The notes beneath the pieces were generated by a model that did no database searches, had not been told where the DNA came from, and saw only the letters and a list, made by a program, of their open reading frames with translations. Shown piece after piece: positions 1 through 5,662 of a stretch of 9,227 nt of DNA. The DNA comes from Clostridiaceae bacterium. Its GTDB lineage: Bacteria > Bacillota > Clostridia > Oscillospirales > Acutalibacteraceae. Location of the stretch: the NCBI GenBank assembly GCA_016292705.1, contig JAEDHZ010000052.1:1-9227 (forward strand), written 5' to 3'. Each line of letters starts with the position of its first letter. Within the stretch, counting starts at the first letter, position 1. Made by a program: the position numbers and the translations under genes.

Positions 1-1326
1 AGAGTAACTGAGCTTGAAATGAACATAAGTGCGCATGAATTTGGTACTAATGCAGCAATTGTTGTTGAACCGACCTGCTTAACAGACGGTTATGCAGTAT
101 ATAAATGTAAGCACTGCGATGCTCAGAAGTTTGTCAAGACTGCTGATATGCTCAACCACGACCGTACCGACACAATAACCAAGGATGCAACCTGCGAGGC
201 TGAGGGTTATGTACGCATCGTCTGCAGACACTGCGAAAAGATTATCAGCGAAGTTGCAATTGAAAAGGCTCCGCACACCAAACAGGTTATTACAATTGAA
301 CCGACCTGCACAAACGGCGGAACAGTAACAACCAAGTGCTCCGTTTGCGGAAAGCTTCTTGAGGATATCTCATACATTCCCGCGAAGGGTCACACATGGA
401 CTGATTGGACAGTCATTTCTGTTGGCACCTGCATGGTTGAGGGCAAGAGGGAGAGAAAATGCTACATCTGCGACAAAAAGGAGATTATCTCCACGGGAGT
501 CGGCGAGCATGTATATCCTCAAAACGGTATTGTTACTCCGCCCACCTGTGATACGGACGGTTACACAACCTATACCTGCACAGTCTGCAAAAACAGCTCA
601 ATCATAAAGGACTATCTGCCGAAGCTCGGTCACGAGTATTCAAGCGACTATAAGATAGTCATTGAACCGACCTGCCATTCAACCGGCTCAAAGGCACATT
701 ATTGCGTCAAATGCAAGAGCCTTGAACAGGATGCAAGTAAGTATGTTGAACTTCCGAGGCTTGCTCATACCTACGGCGAATGGGTTGTTGTTACCGCACC
801 GACCTGTGACACCAACGGTGTAAAGGTTCGTACCTGCACAACCGGATGCACAGATAAGGACGAAGGACACAGCCAGACCGAAGCTATCGGAAAGATTGGT
901 CATAACTACGGCGATTGGGAAGTTACAAAGAAGGCAACCTGCGTTGAGGAAGGTTCGCAGAGAAGATACTGCGACCGCTGCAAGACATGGGATGTTCAGA
1001 CTCTTCCCAAGGGCGGTCACAACCGTGTTGCTGACTATGCCGTTGAAGCAACCTGCACAAGCGTCGGAAAGACTGCCGGAAGCCACTGTTCACTTTGCGG
1101 AATGGTCTTCGTTGCTCAGCAGGAGATTCCGATGAAGGAACACATGGATCTCAACGGTGACGGAAAGTGTGAAGGCTGCGATATGGCTATGTATCTTGAA
1201 GACGGAACAGATTCCTGCATCTGCCACGCTACCGGATTCAGAGCGTTTCTCTATAAGATTCTCCGCATCATCTGGAAGCTCTTCAAGATTAACGAAACCT
1301 GCGTATGCGGTGTTAAGCACTATTGA
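1..1326 (+). CDS. Cys/His-repeat modular protein, probably secreted or surface-located (5' end missing)
   Basis: The reading frame is open to the first base of the window, and the first codons complete a preceding repeat that ends in His. The Met at position 19 is therefore internal: it has no Shine-Dalgarno and falls inside a unit. Residues below are numbered from that Met. Nine units (residues 7-375) follow the pattern C-x9-C-x2-C-x12-17-H, most with a PTC or ATC lead-in, a Gly four residues after the first Cys, and a closing GH. They are followed by an EF-hand-like loop (377-388) and a tail with CxCH, a basic hydrophobic helix (407-424) and CxCGxxHY at the very end. I recognise the repeat style from large extracellular proteins of gut Clostridia, but no function is established here. 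The Cys/His spacing suggests metal binding or disulfides. A signal peptide would lie upstream and cannot be seen. A terminator follows 43 nt after the stop. Confidence 0.85.
   Translation, partial: RVTELEMNISAHEFGTNAAIVVEPTCLTDGYAVYKCKHCDAQKFVKTADMLNHDRTDTITKDATCEAEGYVRIVCRHCEKIISEVAIEKAPHTKQVITIEPTCTNGGTVTTKCSVCGKLLEDISYIPAKGHTWTDWTVISVGTCMVEGKRERKCYICDKKEIISTGVGEHVYPQNGIVTPPTCDTDGYTTYTCTVCKNSSIIKDYLPKLGHEYSSDYKIVIEPTCHSTGSKAHYCVKCKSLEQDASKYVELPRLAHTYGEWVVVTAPTCDTNGVKVRTCTTGCTDKDEGHSQTEAIGKIGHNYGDWEVTKKATCVEEGSQRRYCDRCKTWDVQTLPKGGHNRVADYAVEATCTSVGKTAGSHCSLCGMVFVAQQEIPMKEHMDLNGDGKCEGCDMAMYLEDGTDSCICHATGFRAFLYKILRIIWKLFKINETCVCGVKHY
37..1143 (+). repeat. Nine tandem protein repeats of about 39-45 residues, each C-x9-C-x2-C...H
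   Basis: With Met at position 19 as residue 1, the Cys/Cys/Cys/His sets are 20/30/33/47, 59/69/72/86, 97/107/110/125, 138/148/151/164, 177/187/190/205, 219/229/232/250, 263/273/277/295, 308/318/321/334 and 346/357/360/375. Every unit keeps all four residues, although the linkers diverge strongly. Unit 7 has CxxxC instead of CxxC and unit 9 has 10 residues instead of 9 between the first two Cys. The repeat is mainly at protein level. At DNA level only short identical stretches remain, for example a 14-nt stretch at 65-78, 296-309 and 662-675. Four conserved ligand-type residues per unit suggest one Zn or Fe site each, or disulfide-braced beta modules if extracellular. Both are inference. Confidence 0.85.
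1216..1326 (+). other. C-terminal tail: CxCH, basic hydrophobic helix, CxCGxxHY end
   Basis: The last 36 residues (C400 to Y435, numbered from the Met at 19) do not follow the repeat pattern. C400-x-C402-H403 precedes an 18-residue stretch, FRAFLYKILRIIWKLFKI, rich in Ile, Leu, Phe and Trp with Arg/Lys spaced through it. C428-x-C430-G and a terminal H434-Y435 follow. The stretch could form an amphipathic or membrane-associating helix. From memory, similar tails end many otherwise unrelated secreted Clostridia proteins, which would suggest a retention or sorting signal. No LPxTG motif is seen at the terminus. Confidence 0.55.
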
Positions 1327-1368
1327 TCCTATGCTTATTCGAGTATAAGCAAAATTCAATAATATTCA

Positions 1369-1406
1369 CCTCCAGTTTGCAGTTGCAGCAAACTGGAGGC
1401 GTTTTT
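1369..1406 (+). terminator. Rho-independent terminator of the repeat-protein gene
   Basis: Positions 1369-1380 and 1388-1399 are perfect reverse complements (12 bp), with a 7-nt loop at 1381-1387. A C and G then lead into a run of five T (1402-1406) and further pyrimidines. It lies 43 nt after the TGA at 1324-1326. On the minus strand the same hairpin is followed by mixed A/T sequence with no good T-run, so it is probably a poor terminator for the convergent transporter operon. The rest of 1327-1459 holds only a weak 7-bp inverted repeat (1332-1338/1345-1351). Confidence 0.85.
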
Positions 1407-1459
1407 CTTTGCCATTTATCTGCAATGCGCGTTATGCCGGACTTTACGCTCTTTCGTGG

Positions 1460-2557
1460 CTACCTTATAACGGTTTCGGTTTCTGCGTCAAAAATGTGCA
1501 ATCTGCTTTTCGGAAGCTGAAAGAGAATTTCCTCGTCTGCCTTTGGTGCACTGTATGACGGGGCACGCACGGTCAGACGGGTGTCCTTGCAGTCAACATA
1601 GAGGAAAACTTCGCTGCCCATGAGTTCGCAAATGTCAACCTTTCCGCAGAGAACCGGCTCATCCTGCAAGAAGCGTTCCTTTTCTGTAATGATGCTTTCG
1701 GGTCTTATTCCGAGAACGATTCTTTTTCCGTCGGGCAGTTCTTTGAGAATTTCGGTTTTGGGCAGGGGAATGGCTTCATCATTTACGGCGGCGTAAAGTC
1801 TGCCGTTTTTGTTTCTGAGAACGGCTTCAATAAAATTCATCTGCGGTGAACCGATGAAGCCGGCAACGAACATATTGCACGGTGCGTCATAAAGCTCCTG
1901 AGGCTTTGCAACCTGCTGAACCACACCGTCTTTCATAACAACAATTCTGTCGCCCATTGTCATTGCTTCTGTCTGATCGTGGGTTACATAGATGAATGTT
2001 GCGTCAAGATTTTTGTGAAGCTTTGTAATCTCCGAACGCATGGCGGTGCGTAGCTTTGCATCAAGATTTGAAAGCGGCTCATCAAAAAGAAAAACGGACG
2101 GCGAGCGGACAATGGCACGGCCTAAAGCAACACGCTGTCTCTGTCCGCCGGAAAGAGCACGGGGCTTTCTGTTGAGAAGATGCTCGATATCAAGAATTTT
2201 TGCCGCCTGCATAACCCGCTTCTGAATTTCATCCTTAGGTGTTTTTCGCCTTTCAAGGCCGAATGATATGTTTTTATAGACGGTTTTGTCCGGATAAAGT
2301 GCGTAGCTTTGAAAAACCATTGCAATGTCTCTGTCCTTGGGTGCAATTCTGTTAACAAGTCGGTCGCCGATATAAAGCTCGCCCTTTGAAATTTCCTCAA
2401 GCCCTGCAATCATCCGCAGGGTTGTTGATTTTCCGCAGCCGGAGGGACCGACGAGCACAACGAACTCCCGGTCCCTGATTTCAAGGCTCAAATCGTTAAC
2501 GGCGGTGAACCCGTCGGGATAGATTTTGAAAACATTTTTGAGTGTAATACTTGCCAT
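1460..2557 (-). CDS. msmK: Sugar ABC transporter ATP-binding protein, MsmK/UgpC/MalK type
   Basis: This is the cytoplasmic ATPase that powers the importer, expected as a homodimer docked on the two permeases encoded just upstream. The 365-residue product has, in order, Walker A GPSGCGKST (37-45), Q-loop Gln83 in MVFQSYALYP, signature LSGGQRQR (135-142), Walker B VFLFDEP (155-161), D-loop SNLD and switch His193 in THDQTEAM. A C-terminal regulatory/TOBE-like region of about 130 residues follows, as in the MalK family. Length is normal. The ATG at 2557 is chosen because it starts the typical MASITLKNV N-terminus and has AAAGGG (2564-2569) 6 nt upstream. A longer in-frame start at 2605 would add 16 unrelated residues overlapping the MalG-type gene. 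The start lies 22 nt after the permease stop, making this the last operon gene. After YALYP the sequence reads DKTVYKN, where I expect HMTVY-like residues in this family. The symbol reflects family; substrate is inferred from context. Confidence 0.93.
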   Translation of the reverse strand: MASITLKNVFKIYPDGFTAVNDLSLEIRDREFVVLVGPSGCGKSTTLRMIAGLEEISKGELYIGDRLVNRIAPKDRDIAMVFQSYALYPDKTVYKNISFGLERRKTPKDEIQKRVMQAAKILDIEHLLNRKPRALSGGQRQRVALGRAIVRSPSVFLFDEPLSNLDAKLRTAMRSEITKLHKNLDATFIYVTHDQTEAMTMGDRIVVMKDGVVQQVAKPQELYDAPCNMFVAGFIGSPQMNFIEAVLRNKNGRLYAAVNDEAIPLPKTEILKELPDGKRIVLGIRPESIITEKERFLQDEPVLCGKVDICELMGSEVFLYVDCKDTRLTVRAPSYSAPKADEEILFQLPKSRLHIFDAETETVIR

Positions 2558-2579
2558 AATAAGCCCTTTCCATTGCGGA

Positions 2580-3419
2580 TCATCCCTTGACCGCACCCGC
2601 AACAACGCCTTTTATTATATATTTTTGACAGAAAAGATAGAAAATAACAATGGGGATTATCGCAAGGACAAGCATTGCCATCATTGCGCCCATGTCAATT
2701 GAGCCGTAACCGCCGCGCAGGTACTGAATTGCAATTGGAATGGTTTTGTAATCTGTTCCGATAACAAGATACGGCAGGAGATAGTCGTTCCATATCCACA
2801 TTGCGTTGAGGATTGCAACTGTGATTGCGGTCGGCTTCATAATCGGAAAAACAACAAGAAAAAAGGTGCGTATCGGGCCGCAACCGTCAATCATTGCCGC
2901 CTCCTCAATTTCAATCGGAACGCTCTTGACAAAGCCGCTGAACATGAAAACCGAAAGACCTGCGCCGAAGCCGAGATAGATAACAATGATTCCCCAAAGA
3001 TTGTCCAGATTCAATGTGTTTGCCGTTTTCACCATTGTGAACATGACCATCTGAAAGGGAACGATCATTGAAAAAACAAAAGCATAATATAAAAACGAGG
3101 TGAATTTATTCTTAACTCTTGTGATATACCATGCTGTCATTGAGGTGAAAAGAACAATTGCGGCAACGGAGAATACCGTGATGAAGAGCGAGCGTCCAAA
3201 CGCACTGAAAAAGTCCGTTTTTGCAAGTCCTCCGATATAGTTTTCAAGGCCGGCAAAGGTTTGGGCCGTCGGAAATCTGAACGGCTCGCTTGCAATATAA
3301 AGCTTTGATTTGAACGAATTGAAAAGAACAATAAATATGGGTGCAAGGAAAATAACGGACATGAGAATGAGTATCACATAGGCAAGGGCATGACCGAGCT
3401 TTGTTTTTCCTTTTGTCAT
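2580..3419 (-). CDS. Carbohydrate ABC transporter permease, MalG type (CUT1)
   Basis: This is the second membrane subunit of the importer (279 residues, usual length for the family). Hydrophobic segments begin at about residues 11-35 and recur at roughly 75-95, 108-128, 140-162, 198-220 and 240-270, consistent with six transmembrane helices. The cytoplasmic EAA loop that docks on the ATPase is clear at about 168-196 (PIEIEEAAMIDGCG...FPIMKP). WNDYLLPYLV (210-219) is also characteristic of MalG/AraQ/LacG-type permeases. The ATG at 3419 overlaps the upstream MalF-type stop by 4 nt (ATGA, 3416-3419), implying translational coupling, and GGGAGG (3427-3432) sits 7 nt before it. The ATPase gene starts 22 nt downstream. 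Confidence 0.93.
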   Translation of the reverse strand: MTKGKTKLGHALAYVILILMSVIFLAPIFIVLFNSFKSKLYIASEPFRFPTAQTFAGLENYIGGLAKTDFFSAFGRSLFITVFSVAAIVLFTSMTAWYITRVKNKFTSFLYYAFVFSMIVPFQMVMFTMVKTANTLNLDNLWGIIVIYLGFGAGLSVFMFSGFVKSVPIEIEEAAMIDGCGPIRTFFLVVFPIMKPTAITVAILNAMWIWNDYLLPYLVIGTDYKTIPIAIQYLRGGYGSIDMGAMMAMLVLAIIPIVIFYLFCQKYIIKGVVAGAVKG

Positions 3420-4258
3420 GCTTCAACCTCCCTGCGCCTTGTTATTGCAAGCTGGAGCAGTGCAATGGCGGCAAGAATGATGAAAAAGACCACCGCTTTT
3501 GCCTGACCGACGCCCTGCCAGCCTGTCCGTGCATAAAATGTTTTGTAAATATCGAGTGCAAGCATTGATGTTTCCCGCCCCGGCGCTCCGTCTGTAAGGG
3601 CAAGGTTTGCGTCAAAAAGCTTGAATGAGTTTGTGATAGTCAGGAACAGACAAATGGTGACTGAGGGCATTACCATGGGAATGATGACATGGCGAAGTAT
3701 TCCCCAGAATCCTGCGCCGTCAACCTTTGCCGCATCAATGAGATCACCCGGAATGTTCTGTATGCCGGCAATATAGATTATCATCATATAGCCGATGAGC
3801 TGCCAGTTCGTCAGAATAACAAGTCCCCAGAAGCCGTAACTTGCGTCATAGGTGATGGTTACGCCGAAAAACTGCAGAACTCCGTTGATGATGAGAAGCC
3901 AGATATATCCGAGGACGATTCCGCCGATAAGGTTCGGCATGAAGAACACCGTCCGGAAAAGGTTTGTGCCCTTGATTGAGCGAGTGAGAAGCAGCGCAAG
4001 GGCAAAGGCAATGATGTTGATTGTGATAACCGAAACAATTGTGAACTTCACCGTGAACCAGAGTGCGTTCAAAAAATCCTCGTTTGAAAACGCCTTGATA
4101 TAGTTTTCAAACCCCACCCATTTTGCGTTCGTAACCGTTGTGAATTTTGTGAACGAAAGCACAATTCCGGCAAGGAACGGAAAAACGAATGCAATGAGAA
4201 ATGAGGCGGTCGTGGGCAGAACGAACACCGGGTAGTATTTTTTCAAGTTATTTCGCAT
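3416..4258 (-). CDS. Carbohydrate ABC transporter permease, MalF type (CUT1)
   Basis: This is the first membrane subunit of the importer, pairing with the MalG-type permease. It has 280 residues, the short form common in Firmicutes, without the large extracellular insertion of enterobacterial MalF. The first helix is at about 11-36. RTVFFMPN (102-109) is typical of sugar permeases of this branch. The EAA loop is at 172-199 (DLIDAAKVDGAG...IIPMVMPS), and the last helix ends before a basic TRRREVEA tail. I chose the ATG at 4258. A GTG three codons further upstream (4267) is in frame, but its bases form part of the Shine-Dalgarno GAGGTG (4265-4270), which sits 6 nt from the ATG. It follows the binding-protein gene by 21 nt and overlaps the next permease by 4 nt. 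Confidence 0.92.
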   Translation of the reverse strand: MRNNLKKYYPVFVLPTTASFLIAFVFPFLAGIVLSFTKFTTVTNAKWVGFENYIKAFSNEDFLNALWFTVKFTIVSVITINIIAFALALLLTRSIKGTNLFRTVFFMPNLIGGIVLGYIWLLIINGVLQFFGVTITYDASYGFWGLVILTNWQLIGYMMIIYIAGIQNIPGDLIDAAKVDGAGFWGILRHVIIPMVMPSVTICLFLTITNSFKLFDANLALTDGAPGRETSMLALDIYKTFYARTGWQGVGQAKAVVFFIILAAIALLQLAITRRREVEA

Positions 4259-4264
4259 TGCGGC

Positions 4265-4270
4265 CACCTC
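4265..4270 (-). promoter_or_regulatory. Ribosome binding site deciding the MalF-type start
   Basis: The minus strand reads GAGGTG here, with 6 nt to the ATG at 4258. The competing GTG at 4265-4267 lies inside this element, so it is unlikely to be the initiator. Confidence 0.7.
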
Positions 4271-4279
4271 TTAAAGCTT

Positions 4280-5662
4280 CTATGCCTGGTATTCATTTTG
4301 CCAGGATTTCTTAACGGTTGAAACAACCTTGTCCCAGTCAGCAGTTCCTTGAGCATACTGCAAAAGTGTGCTTGAAAAATCCTGCTTGAAAGTTTCGCTC
4401 GGAAACGATGTGAAAATCCAAGGAACACTCTGAATGTCCTTTTTCTCCATCCAGTTGAGAATCTCATTTGCAAGGGGATCCTCCGGCCGTTCGTCTTTAT
4501 CAAAGGTTGTGAACGGAGAGATGAAGCCAAGCTCCTTTGTAACATACCGCTTTCCCTCCTCGGATGAGAAAAGCCATTCAAGGAAATCCGCGGAGGCCTT
4601 CTGCTTTTCCTCTGATACCTTTGAATTGATTGCAAGGTAGTTTTCCGTTCCGATGCAAAGGCCCTGATTCTCTTCGCCCTCAATGCCGGTGTATACGGGC
4701 AGCATTTTTATTTTTTCCTTTTTAACCGTGTTTCCGTCAACATCGGAAATATCCTTATATGCCCAGTTTCCGTTTTGAACCATTGCAACCTTTCCGAGTG
4801 CAAATTCAGCCATTGAGTCGTTGACGCTCTTGCTGCCGATGAGGCTTTTCGGTGTTCCCGAATTGTTGATATAAAGGTCGAAAAGGTTTTTGAAATTATC
4901 GCTGTAGGCAAAATCAATTCTGCCCGAGCCGAGGCCGGCAAGAGTCGGGTCATCAAAGCTTTTGTTTTCGCTGAACTCATAGTAGAACGGAACATTTGCA
5001 AGGTGGGTGTCCCAACGCCAGGAATTTCCGCTTGAAAAAGAGGTTGAGGCAAAAACTCCGTCTATTCCAAGCTCATCGCTTTTGCTTTGCATATCCTCAA
5101 CAAGCGCTTTCAGCTTTGAAAAGGAGTTTATCTCGTCCATTGAGGAAAAAGAGGTTGCCCTTTCTTTGAGTGCAAAGTATTTATCCGTGATTTCCTCGTT
5201 ATAAATGATTCCGTAGCCCTCAACAACATAAGGAATACCGTAGACCGAATCGCCGCTCCTGATTGCGAGTGATTTATCCGAAAGGAATGAGTACAGAGCA
5301 GTGTCCTTGAGGTCGGCGCAGTAATCTGCCCAGGCTTTGTAGCCTATGGGACCGTTTATCTGAAAGATTGTCGGGGGACTGCTTTTTGCAATTTCAGAGG
5401 TCAGCGTCTGTTCATAGCCATTGGAAGCGGCGGTAACAACTTTTACGGTTACGCCCGTTTTCTCTTTGTATTCCTCTGCTATTTTTTCATAGACCGAAGC
5501 AATTTCCGGCTTGAAGTTCAAAAAGTATATCTCTGTTGCGGCGGCAGGCTTGTTTTCGTCCGAAGCGCCGTTTGCCGTTGTTTTGTCTGTTTCACCTTTG
5601 CTGCAGGCTGCAAACGAAAGCAAAAGCAGTAGCGAAAGAATTACTGAAAGTGATTTTTTCAT
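4280..5662 (-). CDS. Carbohydrate ABC transporter substrate-binding lipoprotein (extracellular solute-binding family 1)
   Basis: This is the extracellular sugar receptor of the importer, expected to be tethered to the outer face of the membrane. The 460-residue precursor starts MKKSLSVILSLLLLLSFAACS, a basic N-region and Leu-rich core with lipobox FAAC; Cys20 is the predicted lipidated residue. A low-complexity Thr/Asn/Asp/Lys linker (21-42) precedes the binding fold. Family features include YGIPYVVEGYGIIYN (141-155) and GKVAMVQNGNWAY (290-302). The ATG at 5662 is chosen for the signal peptide and a perfect AGGAGG (5670-5675) 7 nt upstream. The ATG overlaps the malQ stop (ATGA, 5659-5662). 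The adjacent glucanotransferase suggests a malto-oligosaccharide ligand, but the sequence alone does not settle the substrate. Other CUT1 sugars remain possible. Confidence 0.92.
   Translation of the reverse strand: MKKSLSVILSLLLLLSFAACSKGETDKTTANGASDENKPAAATEIYFLNFKPEIASVYEKIAEEYKEKTGVTVKVVTAASNGYEQTLTSEIAKSSPPTIFQINGPIGYKAWADYCADLKDTALYSFLSDKSLAIRSGDSVYGIPYVVEGYGIIYNEEITDKYFALKERATSFSSMDEINSFSKLKALVEDMQSKSDELGIDGVFASTSFSSGNSWRWDTHLANVPFYYEFSENKSFDDPTLAGLGSGRIDFAYSDNFKNLFDLYINNSGTPKSLIGSKSVNDSMAEFALGKVAMVQNGNWAYKDISDVDGNTVKKEKIKMLPVYTGIEGEENQGLCIGTENYLAINSKVSEEKQKASADFLEWLFSSEEGKRYVTKELGFISPFTTFDKDERPEDPLANEILNWMEKKDIQSVPWIFTSFPSETFKQDFSSTLLQYAQGTADWDKVVSTVKKSWQNEYQA

Noticed and set aside
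19..21. ATG at 19 as the start of the repeat protein
   Set aside because: The frame is open upstream, the preceding codons complete another repeat unit ending in His, and no Shine-Dalgarno is present.
688..1086. Minus-strand reading frame of 132 codons opposite the repeat protein
   Set aside because: It mirrors the conserved repeat codons of the plus-strand gene and has no independent support.
37..1143. Regular repeats as a CRISPR-like or DNA-level array
   Set aside because: Identity is only in short in-frame stretches, the periodicity follows the protein unit, and unit lengths vary by whole codons.
1332..1351. 7-bp inverted repeat just after the repeat-protein stop as a terminator
   Set aside because: The stem is short and A/T-rich with no T-run on either strand. 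The hairpin at 1369-1399 is far better.
2558..2605. Longer N-terminus for the ATPase from 2605
   Set aside because: The 16 extra residues do not resemble the family and would overlap the permease gene. The ATG at 2557 has a properly spaced ribosome binding site and the typical N-terminus.
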